This document shows positions 16,097 through 25,209 of a stretch of 43,863 nucleotides of DNA, piece after piece (the first letter of the stretch is position 1; each line of letters starts with the position of its first letter). The position numbers and the translations under genes were made by a program. The stretch is from Lachnoclostridium sp. (GTDB lineage: Bacteria; Bacillota; Clostridia; Lachnospirales; Lachnospiraceae). The DNA lies in NCBI GenBank assembly GCA_021770065.1, contig JAETRR010000045.1, forward strand, positions 1-43,863, in the 5' to 3' direction. The notes beneath the pieces were generated by a model. The model saw only the letters and a list, made by a program, of their open reading frames with translations, was not told where the DNA came from and searched no databases.

Positions 16097-16764
16097 AACA
16101 GCACGTACCCCAATCCTCTCTTTGTCTGAATCACATCCCGTACCCCGATGCTCTCTAATTTCCCCCGAAGGCGCGTCATATTAACCGTCAGGGTATTGTC
16201 GTCCACAAAAAGCTCGCTGTCCCAGAGATGGGAAATGAGATCATCCCTGGATACAATCTCATTTTTGCGGCGGGCCAGACAGTCCAGAATCCGCAGTTCG
16301 TTTTTAGTCAGCTCCGCGCTTCCTGCTTTTGAAGCAATCACCGCCTTTGCTGTATCCAGGGTAAAGGCCCCAAGCTTATGCTGTTCCATAACAACCGGCT
16401 CCCGGTAAACCCTTTTCAGAACCGCCTCAATCCGGGCCAGCAAAATCTGAAGATGAAAGGGCTTTGTCACAAAATCATCCGCCCCCTGGCTCATGCTCAT
16501 AAGCTCCGCCATCTGCGTATCCTGGCTGGTGATCACAATCACCGGAAGCTCCGAAGTCCTGCGAAGCTCCCGACAGAGATACAGACCGTCCGTTCCCGGC
16601 AGCCCCAAATCCAAAAGAATCAGATCCGGCCCGGCCTCAAGAATCGCCGCTGCCGTGTATTCCCCTTTTGGAAGGCTCTCTGCCTGGTAGCCGTTATTGG
16701 TAAGAAAGGTTCCAAGCTCCCTTAAAAGTTTCTCATCGTCCTCTACAATCAATATTTTCCTCAT
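16075..16764 (-). CDS. BceR-type response regulator (OmpR family)
   Basis: A 229-residue regulator. The receiver domain has Asp52 (LILLDLGLPGTDG) with Lys in TKPF; the winged-helix domain ends in IQTKRGLGYVL. The NDLISHLWDSELFVDDNTLTVNMTRLR-type helix region is typical of BceR/VirR regulators. Its probable targets are the ABC genes downstream, through the CTTACA repeat at 15052-15078. A promoter is visible upstream (16816-16843). No translational oddities were seen. Confidence 0.94.
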   Translation of the reverse strand: MRKILIVEDDEKLLRELGTFLTNNGYQAESLPKGEYTAAAILEAGPDLILLDLGLPGTDGLYLCRELRRTSELPVIVITSQDTQMAELMSMSQGADDFVTKPFHLQILLARIEAVLKRVYREPVVMEQHKLGAFTLDTAKAVIASKAGSAELTKNELRILDCLARRKNEIVSRDDLISHLWDSELFVDDNTLTVNMTRLRGKLESIGVRDVIQTKRGLGYVLLCDTESM

Positions 16765-16815
16765 CCTAATCTCCGTTCCCGCTCCGCCGTCCCTCTAGAC
16801 TGCTTTTTCTGTTTT

Positions 16816-16843
16816 AGTATATCATGTTCCGGGGGTTGCGCAA
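16816..16843 (-). promoter_or_regulatory. Promoter of BceRS-type operon
   Basis: -35 TTGCGC (16838-16843) and -10 TATACT (16816-16821), 16 bases apart on the minus strand. The -35 is a partial match. Confidence 0.5.
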
Positions 16844-16852
16844 GCAGAAAAC

Positions 16853-16880
16853 TGCCTGCCGTTCAGACGGCAGACAGCTT
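16853..16880 (-). terminator. Intrinsic terminator
   Basis: On the minus strand, CTGTCTGCCGT and ACGGCAGGCAG form a stem with a 4-base loop, followed by TTTTC. The stop codon of the gene ending at 16863 lies within the loop. It separates the second two-component operon from the BceRS-type one. Confidence 0.75.
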
Positions 16881-17426
16881 ATTTCCCTTCTCGCATATTT
16901 CATAAATCTCATCGTATTTCGCTTCAATCAGCGGCGTAATCTTTTTTGTCTCTTTTTCCTGAATCCTCCTGTAAACAAAATAAGGCAGGATCCATCCTGA
17001 GAATCCCGGAACGGCCAGAACAATGCTAAGAACAATGTGAGGCGTCTGTGCTGTCACGGCAAATGTGGAGCCTGCCATAAATGCGGTTCCAAGGATCCCG
17101 AGAACCAGAGCGCAGATTGCTGCCGCAGAAGTTTTTCTTTTTTCCAGCGTCTGAATCTCCGCGACGCATGCCTCGAAATTCCTCTGCAGACGGGTAAGCT
17201 CTGCCTTATTCACAATCCTGCGATCACGTTTCAGCCGGATGACTGTCTTTGAACTGCCGCCCCTCCTTACTTCCGCTTTTCTGTCCGGCAGGCTCTCATT
17301 CACCTCCCATCCGAAATTTTCATAGCCGTCCAAAAGCAGAGGAATCATGCCGTCCTCCGCCGTGATCTCCTTATATTCATAGCCCACGTAATTTTTCTGT
17401 TTTTTTACCGTATCCGTCATACTCAT
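16863..17426 (-). CDS. Uncharacterised membrane protein (last gene of second two-component operon)
   Basis: A 187-residue protein not recognised as a named family. A soluble N-terminal part (about 1-90) has a basic stretch (VIRLKRDRRIVNKAELTRLQRN) and a short coiled coil. Two membrane segments follow at about 98-120 and 127-149 and a charged tail at the end (RRIQEKETKK...). Start chosen at MSMTDTV, with GGGAGG 4-5 bases before. It follows the histidine kinase gene by 54 bases, with a small hairpin (GTTACTG/CAGTAAC, 17445-17471) in the gap. It may be a target or an accessory protein of that kinase. Confidence 0.75.
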   Translation of the reverse strand: MSMTDTVKKQKNYVGYEYKEITAEDGMIPLLLDGYENFGWEVNESLPDRKAEVRRGGSSKTVIRLKRDRRIVNKAELTRLQRNFEACVAEIQTLEKRKTSAAAICALVLGILGTAFMAGSTFAVTAQTPHIVLSIVLAVPGFSGWILPYFVYRRIQEKETKKITPLIEAKYDEIYEICEKGNKLSAV

Positions 17427-17480
17427 GTTCCTCCCTGACTTAAGGTTACTGTTCACTTTGTGATCAGTAACAGCAGCGGC

Positions 17481-18533
17481 TTAAGGCTCTGCCGATACCG
17501 CAGGCAGCGTTACGAGAAAGGTGCTCCCTTTTCCCGGCTCACTGATAATCTGTATCTCTGCATCCGCCAGCTCCAGCACCCTCTTTACCAATGCAAGGCC
17601 GAGCCCGTTTCCCTCCGTAGAATGGGAAGTATCTCCCTGATAAAACTTGTCAAAGATATGGTTTAAGCTCTCCCTTGCTATGCCGCACCCCGTATCCGAT
17701 ACGGATACCCTGATCCGGTTCTCGTCTGATGTCTGCTTAAGGGTAATGCTTCCTCCCCGATCCGTGAATTTCACTGCATTGGAAAGCAGGTTGCTCCACA
17801 CCAGCCCCATAAGCTCCCGATCCGCTGTTATCATTGCCGCATCTTCGATATCCGCCTCCAGCTCTATCCCCTTTTCCTCCAGCGCGTCCTCAAACAGAAA
17901 TACACACTCACACAGCTGTCTGCATACATCGTAGACCTCTGCTTCCGGTGTAATCCGCTGGTGTTCCAGCTTATTCAGCTTCAGAATGTTGCTGATTAGG
18001 GACGAAAGCCTTGCTGCGGCGCCTTCAATGCCTTTTGCATATTCTTTGCCCTGCTCCTTTGATATCTGTTCCGTCTGCAAAAGCTGCGCATAGTTTTTGA
18101 TAATGGCAATCGGTGTTTTCATCTCGTGGGATACATTGGAGACAAAGTCGGTTTTCAGCGTCTCAATACTCCCCAGCTCTTCCACCATTTTATTAAAATC
18201 CATAATCATAACATCCAGATAATCCAGCTTATCCGCCGTATGAACGGTTGGAACATATACGGAAAAATCCCCTTCCGACACTTTTTTCGCAGCCTCCGCC
18301 ATTTTGTGCAGAGGCTCTTCATAGGTGCTTTTCATTTTCTGCCTTGTGAACAGGGTAAGTCCTGCTGCTGCCATTCCCCAATAAATCATGGGGACGACCG
18401 TCTGGGCAAAATTTCCCCACTGAGCTTTGTTCATAAATACGATCAGTCCCGTGTGGATGCCCGACATCAGGAATAATACTCCCAGATAGATGGCAAACAG
18501 GGACAGCGGAAAAAGGTTTTCTTTAATCTTCAT
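17481..18533 (-). CDS. Sensor histidine kinase (second two-component system)
   Basis: A 350-residue kinase. Two membrane segments (about 8-32 and 45-63) are followed by a HAMP-like linker (about 66-122). His136 lies in VSHEMKTPIA. N (NLLSNAVKFTD), G1 (DTGCGI), F (IFDKFYQGDTSHS) and G2 (GNGLGLAL) motifs are intact. It overlaps the response regulator by 4 bases (ATGA), so translation is coupled. The short outer segment suggests sensing within the membrane. The signal is unknown. Confidence 0.94.
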   Translation of the reverse strand: MKIKENLFPLSLFAIYLGVLFLMSGIHTGLIVFMNKAQWGNFAQTVVPMIYWGMAAAGLTLFTRQKMKSTYEEPLHKMAEAAKKVSEGDFSVYVPTVHTADKLDYLDVMIMDFNKMVEELGSIETLKTDFVSNVSHEMKTPIAIIKNYAQLLQTEQISKEQGKEYAKGIEGAAARLSSLISNILKLNKLEHQRITPEAEVYDVCRQLCECVFLFEDALEEKGIELEADIEDAAMITADRELMGLVWSNLLSNAVKFTDRGGSITLKQTSDENRIRVSVSDTGCGIARESLNHIFDKFYQGDTSHSTEGNGLGLALVKRVLELADAEIQIISEPGKGSTFLVTLPAVSAEP

Positions 18534-19204
18534 CGCAGCACCGCCTTGTACCCCAGCCCCCTCACGGTCACAATCTGAAATCCGTCACAGGCAGATAATT
18601 TGTCACGAAGCTTTGTCACATATACATCCACCGCCCGGAGGCTGGTATCGCTTTCCACACCCCAGAATTCATCCATAAGCTGTGCCCTGGAAAATGTCTT
18701 TTTCGGATAAGACAGCAGCTTATAAATGATGTTGAATTCTCTTGTGGTAAGGCTTACTTCCGCCCCGTCAATCTCCGCACTCATGGCGTCCGCATCCAGT
18801 ACCAGATTCCCGGCCGTTATTTTCCGTTCCGTCTCAATGTTCGCCCTGCGCAGAAGCGCCTTTACCCGCAGCAGAAGCTCGTCCAGTTCAATCGGCTTTA
18901 CCATGTAATCGTCAATTCCAAGCCGGAAGCCCTTTTGCTTGGAGGGAAGATCATCCCTTGCGGACATGAACAGGATCGGTATGGATTTGTTTACCTGCCG
19001 GATAGTCCGGGCAAACTCAAATCCGTCCGTTTCCGGCATCATAATATCCGAGATAATCAAATCATAAAGGCTGTTGTACATCTCATCGTAGGCTTCCCCG
19101 GCATTCAGACATCCCTTCGCAAGAAAGCCGCTGTCATTTAAATAGGTGCACACAATCTGATTCAGTTTTACGTCATCTTCCAGTACAAGAATATGAATCA
19201 TCAC
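18530..19204 (-). CDS. OmpR-family response regulator (second two-component system)
   Basis: A 224-residue regulator with Asp53 (LIISDIMMPETDG), Thr/Ser in LFMSARDD and Lys in VKPIE. The DNA-binding domain has SLTTREFNIIYKLLSYPKKT and ends VRGLGYKAVLR. The start has two ATGs in a row after AGAGG. A family B palindromic repeat lies directly upstream of the SD and separates this gene from the membrane-protein gene ending at 19366. The pair could be expressed from that gene's promoter, with the repeat acting on the junction. Confidence 0.94.
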   Translation of the reverse strand: MMIHILVLEDDVKLNQIVCTYLNDSGFLAKGCLNAGEAYDEMYNSLYDLIISDIMMPETDGFEFARTIRQVNKSIPILFMSARDDLPSKQKGFRLGIDDYMVKPIELDELLLRVKALLRRANIETERKITAGNLVLDADAMSAEIDGAEVSLTTREFNIIYKLLSYPKKTFSRAQLMDEFWGVESDTSLRAVDVYVTKLRDKLSACDGFQIVTVRGLGYKAVLR

Positions 19205-19216
19205 TCTTACCTCTTA

Positions 19217-19378
19217 TTCCAGTTCCGTAATATCCCTCTCAGTACACTTTAACCTAAATCAATTTCCAGCCGCAGATACATGCGCCTGTAAATCGATTTG
19301 TGCACTGTGAGGGATATTACTGTTTCCAGTTCCGTAATATCCCTCTCAGTACACTTTAACCTAAATCAATTTCCAGCC
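19217..19378. repeat. Family B palindromic repeat, one full copy plus a left half
   Basis: The full unit (about 19217-19322) has arms GTAATATCCC... (from 19226) and ...GGGATATTAC (to 19320), a 21-base inverted repeat with two mismatches. It also has an inner pair AAATCAATTT/AAATCGATTT. A second left half (19325-19378) follows at once and supplies the stop codon of the membrane-protein gene (19366). The full unit abuts the SD of the response regulator gene. Confidence 0.9.
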
Positions 19379-20268
19379 CGGCTTAACTGTCTTGTGGAAT
19401 GCACGATCATGAAAGCTGCCATCCCAAGCACAAGAATGCTGATCCCTGCCCCCGTGGAGGCAATCATGATCCGGCGGAATCCGGGATCGTCGGCGGCCCC
19501 GAACTGTGTCAGCATGGCTGTTTCCAGGGAAAGCATGGATACAAGGGCCGCCGTCAGACTGGTTACCTTTGCAGCAGACATAACAGGACTTCCATATCTC
19601 CTGAATTTTACCACATTCCGGACCGCCATGGCTGTCGCATAGAATGTGTACATTGCCATAACATAAATGAGCATTCCGGGATATTCAAATCCGCTGTTCT
19701 GATGTACTGCCAGAATAACAATGCCGGCCAGAGCCGCATTCATAAACAGCAGAATAATTCCGCATAAGCGGTATCTTCTCCACTCAAAGTCCTTATTTTT
19801 TCCGTCTTTCCTTACATAATGCAGAAGGGAGGCACGCATGACGGCCAGAAAGGTATAGTAAACGGCCAGGGTTACAAACCACACGGAATGATAAAGGATT
19901 CCCGAAAACATTTTTATGCCTGCATATACAAGATTAATCAGAAATCCCTGATACAAAGAGGCCTCTGCCCGGAAAATATCTTCCTTTAAATACCTGCTTA
20001 CCAGCGGAATGCCCAGCATCCTTCTTATCAGCGGATGTTCTTCAATGCCCCGGCGGGCAAAACGTACTATACCCGTAATTCCCGTAACCGTAATCACGAG
20101 GGCATAGGCCGATAATAAATATGAGCTGTATGCAATCACCGGATTTACATTTTCTCCGGCCAGGGCATAAATCACCAGTACGTAGGACGGTACCGAGATC
20201 AGCAGCGTGGGAACAGGGGGCAGGCAGAATATCCGTTTCAGCGCCTTCTTTATGTTCTGTAAATTCAT
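19366..20268 (-). CDS. Uncharacterised polytopic membrane protein
   Basis: A 300-residue protein with about seven or eight membrane segments and no recognised family. A central loop carries KDGKNKDFEWRRYRL. The last residues (SRAGN) are encoded within a family B half repeat, so its original C-terminus may have been altered by that repeat. GGGGGTG precedes ATG. Two direct repeats of GTACAC-x4-GGGTGCA type lie just upstream (20271-20286 and 20322-20337) and may be regulator sites. It is the first gene of the second two-component operon, if that operon is continuous. Confidence 0.75.
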   Translation of the reverse strand: MNLQNIKKALKRIFCLPPVPTLLISVPSYVLVIYALAGENVNPVIAYSSYLLSAYALVITVTGITGIVRFARRGIEEHPLIRRMLGIPLVSRYLKEDIFRAEASLYQGFLINLVYAGIKMFSGILYHSVWFVTLAVYYTFLAVMRASLLHYVRKDGKNKDFEWRRYRLCGIILLFMNAALAGIVILAVHQNSGFEYPGMLIYVMAMYTFYATAMAVRNVVKFRRYGSPVMSAAKVTSLTAALVSMLSLETAMLTQFGAADDPGFRRIMIASTGAGISILVLGMAAFMIVHSTRQLSRAGN

Positions 20269-20460
20269 TGTGCACCCCCTGTGTACAGCCTCAGCATCGG
20301 ACCTGCCGTCCTGCGGTTTTTTGCACCCTCAGTGTACAAAGGGCATCTTATAGGAAGTATCTTACCCTATTTTTGTTTGTGTTTTGTTTATATTCTGTGT
20401 CCAAATTGTGAACAGGCCGGGAAAGGCTTTTTAATGTCTCCCGTGCATTTGATGTTCTGC

Positions 20461-20829
20461 TTATTTTAACCCTTTGATAAAGGGAATCAGACAAAGCAGA
20501 ACGACGATTCCTGCAATCCCGATCAAGATACCTGTTACCATATTGCTCCACACCATCGTAAGGCACATACCGACGCCCAGGAGCAATGCGCCGGCAATGC
20601 CGATCAGCACCGCGCCGATGGTTTTGCCCGACAGTCTGACCGGAGCTTTATTTTCCATCCTGCGCCACACAATTACCATGAGCAGAAGCACGGCCAGACC
20701 GGCTGCTCCCATAATGACTCCGGGGCGGAAGGCATTCCACTCCGGTATCAGTGTCATACACGTTCCCAGTGCAAACAGGATTCCGCCGATAGTTCCTAAA
20801 ATCATTGCCGCAAATGTACTCTTTTTCAT
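20461..20829 (-). CDS. Small four-segment membrane protein, unknown
   Basis: A 122-residue protein built of two similar halves. Each half has a Gly-rich hairpin (MILGTIGGILFALGTCMTLIP and VLIGIAGALLLGVGMCLTMVW) followed by a second segment, giving four membrane spans with internal duplication. No enzyme motif is visible. It overlaps the preceding gene by 4 bases (ATGA) and is co-translated with it. It may be an integral partner for the soluble GYKKIE protein. Confidence 0.8.
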   Translation of the reverse strand: MKKSTFAAMILGTIGGILFALGTCMTLIPEWNAFRPGVIMGAAGLAVLLLMVIVWRRMENKAPVRLSGKTIGAVLIGIAGALLLGVGMCLTMVWSNMVTGILIGIAGIVVLLCLIPFIKGLK

Positions 20830-21173
20830 TGCTCAAGACCTGCCTTTCTGCCCGCCTCTGCTGTGGCATTTTCTGTTTTCTGTTTATTTGCTGCTATTGA
20901 CGCTTTCTGTTCCCGTTCCTCACGCTTTGCGGCACTCTTTGCCTCTCTCTCTTTTTGTTCCTCTGAAAGACGAACCTTTGCTTCCTCAACGGATTCCCCG
21001 TCTTTTGTGAGAAAATTGTCCACGAATCTGTCTGCTATTTTTTGAAAGCCCTCTACTGCTCCGTCTTCGATCTTTTTGTAGCCGCTTACTACGCCCTTCT
21101 CGATCTTCTTGTATCCGCCTGCGACTTCTTCTGCAATTTTTTCATTTGCTTTTACCAGATTTGATTTTGCCAT
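20826..21173 (-). CDS. Charged repeat protein with GYKKIE motifs, unknown
   Basis: A 115-residue soluble, highly charged protein. The N-terminal half has three related repeats (GGYKKIEKGVV, SGYKKIEDGAV, EGFQKIADRFV) forming an amphipathic helical array. The C-terminal half (about 60-115) is a Lys/Glu/Ala-rich probable coiled coil. GGAG lies 10 bases before ATG. The amphipathic repeats could lie along a membrane surface, which fits the overlapping membrane-protein gene. Function unknown. Confidence 0.85.
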   Translation of the reverse strand: MAKSNLVKANEKIAEEVAGGYKKIEKGVVSGYKKIEDGAVEGFQKIADRFVDNFLTKDGESVEEAKVRLSEEQKEREAKSAAKREEREQKASIAANKQKTENATAEAGRKAGLEQ

Positions 21174-21206
21174 GTTTTTGTACTCCTTTTCTTTTAAGGT
21201 TTTTGA

Positions 21207-21269
21207 TTATGAATTTTTCCCAAAAGCCTTTACGGCTTTTTTCCCTGTGATTTCAACAGTTGCTTTCAT
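21207..21269 (-). CDS. Mini-ORF of 20 residues upstream of GYKKIE gene
   Basis: GGAGG lies ahead of an ATG at 21269, with a stop at 21207. The peptide begins MKATVEITGKK and is basic. It lies 33 bases before the GYKKIE gene. It may be a leader peptide, a real small protein, or the relic of a longer gene. The strong ribosome site is the only support. Confidence 0.35.
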   Translation of the reverse strand: MKATVEITGKKAVKAFGKNS

Positions 21270-21511
21270 CCTCATTCCTCCATTCTGATTGTTTTTTGGT
21301 TTGTTGATGATAAGAGGATAACAGATGATTATTTTTGTTATGTTTGAGTTTTGTTTAAGAAATGTTAATTGTGGGATTTTTTCCTTGAAAGATAAAGATT
21401 ACTACGGCCTCACGGAAAGCAATGTCAAAACACCCATAAAATATCAAGCTTTTAACATTGCTCCTACCGTTGCAGATTGCAAATTTACTATTTTATGAAA
21501 GTTAGAGGTAG

Positions 21512-22794
21512 TTAAACAGAATAAAATTTTTGATTTTTGCTACGCGGCTTATCAGGTATTGTCATTACAATTTTACCCTCATCCAATAATGGATTCAGGT
21601 AATCGCTTCTGAATGTTGTTCTATGTTTTATACCAAGAAAATTCATCATCTCATTTCTGTCTCTCGGTTCTTTGCAATATTCAAGCAGCGCATTGATCCT
21701 TTCTTCCTTTTGAGCATTTTTTTGAGCGGTCTTTTTTTCTTTTTGAGCGGTTTTTTGAGCGGTACCGCTCAATTTTTGAGTACCATGCCGATAAAATACA
21801 ACGACAAAACCATCATCTGGTGTCTCAAATTCAACCTTACATCCCGCTTTGTCACAAGCATCCTTAATACGCTTCAATCCTGTTGCAAAACTTTCCATAT
21901 CTTTAGAATAGTACAATGTACGGGCAATTAGAGGATTTCTACGAATTGGTCTTTGATTTCCCACCACATAACTTTCCGGCGTTTTATCGCATCCAATGGA
22001 ATTTCCGGTATTTCCTTTCTTGTCAAATTTCCAAACTCGACACGCCAATCCATAGCATCAATAATATACTGTTCCGCTTTTTTCTTTAATTCCATAACAG
22101 AACCGCTATATCTTCGTATGTCAGTAAATGTCAAGCGCTCATCAGATGCAAATTTCGCAATCTGCAATTCATTAATAATACCACAATCACAAAAAAGAGC
22201 AGCACCTGCATTCAAAAGATAGTTTCCCTCTATAAGCTCCAATTTATCCAAAACAGTTTTTATATCAGTGTCCTCAAAATCAATTCGTCCAGCTTCTTTT
22301 GCTTTCCTCAGATACTCCTCAAAAGCATCTTCATTTACATCGTCAATTGTATACTTAGATATCCTCTTCTCCCATGAATAATCAACGTTATCACGCTTAC
22401 GTATCATTGAATCATAAGTGTTCTGATCCATAACAAGATCTTCATCTGCCACTCTTATCCTTGGAACATTGTAAGCAAGGTAAGGGCATCTGCTGCCTTC
22501 AAAGCGTACTAAGATAGTCTCTCTGTCACCAAATTGTTGTATCTTTATTTCTGGATAAATAGCAGGTTTAATATGATTTCCGATTGCCTGACTTACTTTC
22601 CGCAAAGATTCATCATTGATTTCCTGTCCGATTACTGTTCCATCATTTTTCACACCAAAATACAATTCACCCATCTGGTGCTTGTTCAAAATGGCAGCAA
22701 TAGAAAACATCGCTTCCTTTAACTCGCCAATACTCTTCTTATATTCAATTTGCTCTGTTTCAGAACCAATATTTACTAATGCCAACCTCATCAC
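21512..22794 (-). pseudogene. AlbA_2 (Schlafen-AAA_4-like) ATP-binding regulator, frameshifted with internal deletion
   Basis: The 5' part (21928-22794, 288 residues) carries the AlbA_2 domain: ESTEQIEYKKS-like start, LYFGVKNDGTVIGQE and ILVRFEGSRCPYLAY, then GRIDFEDTDIKTVLDKL. It stops after IPLDAI. The 3' part lies in another frame (21512-about 21985). It begins near PESYVVGNQRPIRRNPLIA, continues with YYSKDMESFATGLKRI, and ends in a winged-helix tail. In intact relatives about 50 residues with an LxNxxxHRDY-type motif join these parts; here they are missing. A deletion with frame change has therefore broken the gene. The tail has an AQKxxxKTAQK repeat. Confidence 0.8.
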
Positions 22795-23366
22795 CCTTTA
22801 TCCATTGATATTTGATATTGTACCTAATTTATCAACGAATATCAATGGAATTCTCCTTACAACAATATTATTCTTGCAAAAACAGCCATTTAAACCATTC
22901 TGCACATTTTACATCACACTTCCGGAAGTTTTTTCTTCTGTTTTCGTTCATATTTTCTATACTGACTGCTGCTTTTGCGCATACACTAAAAACATCCAGG
23001 CATTCCGTACAAATCCGGTCTGTCTTTGGGATCCCTTCTTTTATCTGTTCTTTTTTGTTCCAAGAATATAATCTTCCGCACTTTTTAACTGTACGACAGA
23101 TTTGCAATAACCGTAATTTACATTGACATTTCCTTGTCCTTCGCTTCCCACGCAAATAGGGATTTATTAAATTGATTTTTAGAAATTGCACTGTCTTTAT
23201 GCCAATCTGCGTAATGAATAAAAGCAATATAAATTTGCAGCTAAAATGATTCCATGATATTCTGGAGATATAGCTTAGGAAGGCAATCTCTCTTTTTCGT
23301 GCAGAAATTGAGAGGAAAAAAACGGAACCAGAATATATACTAACAATTGTCAGGAGGATTTTTGCT
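22795..23366. other. Gene-poor A/T-rich stretch, possible decayed gene
   Basis: No gene with a credible ribosome site is seen in these 570 bases. The minus strand holds an open frame of about 119 codons (22868-23227) rich in Cys and basic residues. It has no SD and looks degenerate. It may be remnant mobile DNA between the broken AlbA_2 gene and the AraC gene. Confidence 0.5.
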
Positions 23367-24215
23367 ATGGAATGGATTGAAAGATTAAATGAAGCTATAA
23401 GTTATATCGAGGAACATTTAACAGAGGAGATCAATTATGAACGGCTTGGGCAGATTGCCTGCTGTTCTTCCTATCATTTCCAGAGAATGTTCACTTATAT
23501 GGCGGGGATTCCGTTATCTGAATATATCCGCAGAAGAAAAATGTCACTTGCCGCCGTAGATTTACAGAGCAAAAACATGAAAATTATTGATGTGGCAGGA
23601 AAATACGGATATAATTCCCCTACCGCATTTAACAGAGCGTTTCAGTCCGTCCATGGAATCGCCCCATCTGTTGTAAAAAATGAAGGGGTATCCGTAAAAT
23701 CTTTCCCACCTATCTTATTTAAAATCACGGTCAAAGGAGTGGAAGAAATGAATTACCGGATTGAAACAAAAAGCGCTTTCCGTATTGTAGGTGTATCTGT
23801 ACCTCTGCATAAGGATATTGAAAAAAATTTTACAGTCATACCCCCAAAGTGGCAGGAGATATTTATGAACGGAACACTGCAGAGATTAATCAGTATGATG
23901 GACACGCCGCCTATGGGAGTGCTTGGTGTCAGCACCTGTAATGACACGGAACCGTGGAGATATTATATTGCGGTATCTACTTCACAGGCAGCGAATGACC
24001 TTGAAGAATATGTTGTGCCGGCGGCTACCTGGGCAATATTTTCCGGAGAGGGAACAAATCAGTCTATCCAGGAACTGGAGCGGCGCATTGTAACAGAATG
24101 GCTGCCGACTTCAGGATACGAGTACGGCAATGCTCCCGACGTCGAAGTTTACTTAAATCCGGATCCGCAAAATGCACAATATGAAGTATGGATACCTGTA
24201 GTGAAAAACGAGTAA
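23367..24215 (+). CDS. AraC-family regulator with GyrI-like effector domain
   Basis: A 282-residue regulator with the two AraC helix-turn-helix units first (about 8-105): LGQIACCSSYHFQRMFTYMAG and KYGYNSPTAFNRAFQSVHG. A GyrI-like small-molecule domain follows (about 130-282), with the usual MDTPPMGVLGVS and late EVWIPV strands. This domain order is that of Rob/SoxS-like multidrug regulators, where the C-terminal pocket binds amphipathic compounds. CAGGAGG lies before ATG. The target is unknown, since the neighbouring SnoaL-like gene is convergent. Confidence 0.93.
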   Translation: MEWIERLNEAISYIEEHLTEEINYERLGQIACCSSYHFQRMFTYMAGIPLSEYIRRRKMSLAAVDLQSKNMKIIDVAGKYGYNSPTAFNRAFQSVHGIAPSVVKNEGVSVKSFPPILFKITVKGVEEMNYRIETKSAFRIVGVSVPLHKDIEKNFTVIPPKWQEIFMNGTLQRLISMMDTPPMGVLGVSTCNDTEPWRYYIAVSTSQAANDLEEYVVPAATWAIFSGEGTNQSIQELERRIVTEWLPTSGYEYGNAPDVEVYLNPDPQNAQYEVWIPVVKNE

Positions 24216-24240
24216 TCAATTTAAAAACAAACGGATTACG

Positions 24241-24277
24241 AGGCTATCCCCTATTACAGCAGGGGATAGCCTTTTTT
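24241..24277. terminator. Intrinsic terminator between convergent genes
   Basis: AGGCTATCCCCT (24241-24252) and AGGGGATAGCCT (24261-24272) form a 12-base perfect stem with an 8-base loop, then six T on the plus strand. It ends the AraC gene. On the minus strand it may also stop the SnoaL-like transcript, though the T-run there is poor. Confidence 0.9.
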
Positions 24278-24294
24278 GTTACTTGCGCCTGCTT

Positions 24295-25074
24295 TTAAAA
24301 TTTTCCATTCTGATTCTGCCAGTCGGCCTTATCTGCAATGGTCTCCATCACATCCCAGTGCTCGGCGATCCTGCCGTTCTCTACACGGAACAGGTCATAA
24401 TATGCGGTAGGCGTTCCGCCGAAGGTTCCCTCGCTCACTGCCAGACCATAATTCCCGTCTGCCAATACCTGATAGGTCCTGGTGTATATCATCTGGATCC
24501 CCTGCTCTGCCAGTGCCGCAAGGGCTGCGCCCAGGCCGGACAGTCCGTCTGCAATTCCGGTATTATGCTGGATGTAGGTATCTCCATCAAAGTAAGAGGT
24601 CAGCTTATCCGGATTCTCACCGCGAAGCACGTCTCCTACAAAGCCTGTTACAACTTTACGTGTTTCTTCTGCGTCCACATCCTTTTTCTCCATTGTACCG
24701 TCAATCTGTGTGCGGCCGGAGGGATTCGGCTCTGCCTTGGCTGCCAGATTATCCCAGTGCTCCGCGATCCTGCCGTCTTCATCAAAGCGGAAGATATCAA
24801 AGGCCACCTGCTCCCCTGCTCCTGCGAAGTTGTAAACGGTCTGCAGGAATACCTTGTCGCCGTCGGCAAATGCGCGGATGTTATTTACGGTAGTCTTAAC
24901 CGGCGCGGATGCCAGATAAGCCACGGAGCCGACGAATGCATCCCTGCCTGTTCCATATGCAAGATTATGCTGGATATATCCCTCTGCCAAAAGGCCTGCA
25001 GCCTTTTCGGTATCCCCGGTTGCGAATGTGTTGATGAGTTCCAATGCTTTTTGAATATTTGTGTTTGCTGCCAT
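24295..25074 (-). CDS. Tandem SnoaL-like (NTF2-fold) protein
   Basis: A 259-residue protein made of two SnoaL-like domains (about 1-120 and 128-259). Each has a YIQHN motif (YIQHNLAYGTG and YIQHNTGIADG) and a strand ending in a DxxRxxxGRIAEHWD block. This duplicated fold is common in small ester cyclase-like or polyketide-related proteins and in many uncharacterised stress proteins. No reaction can be assigned. GGAGG lies before ATG. A divergent LysR gene 336 bases away is the likely regulator. Confidence 0.88.
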   Translation of the reverse strand: MAANTNIQKALELINTFATGDTEKAAGLLAEGYIQHNLAYGTGRDAFVGSVAYLASAPVKTTVNNIRAFADGDKVFLQTVYNFAGAGEQVAFDIFRFDEDGRIAEHWDNLAAKAEPNPSGRTQIDGTMEKKDVDAEETRKVVTGFVGDVLRGENPDKLTSYFDGDTYIQHNTGIADGLSGLGAALAALAEQGIQMIYTRTYQVLADGNYGLAVSEGTFGGTPTAYYDLFRVENGRIAEHWDVMETIADKADWQNQNGKF

Positions 25075-25209
25075 GTCCTGTGTCCTCCCTGATTATGGTT
25101 TATTTTTTATATTTTGATTAGTTTCTGTTTTCTTTGGAAGCTGTGCACCGCTTCCTTTGTTGTAATTAAAGTATATACAACAAAAGTCTTTTTGAAAATG
25201 GCCGAAAAA

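Noticed and set aside
22868..23227. 119-codon minus-strand frame
   Set aside because: No SD, low-quality composition and no recognisable family. Neighbouring frames also look degenerate, so it is described only as a gene-poor stretch.
24283..25092. 269-codon plus-strand frame opposite the SnoaL-like gene
   Set aside because: Cys- and His-rich shadow of a well-supported minus-strand gene with duplicated domains; no ribosome site.
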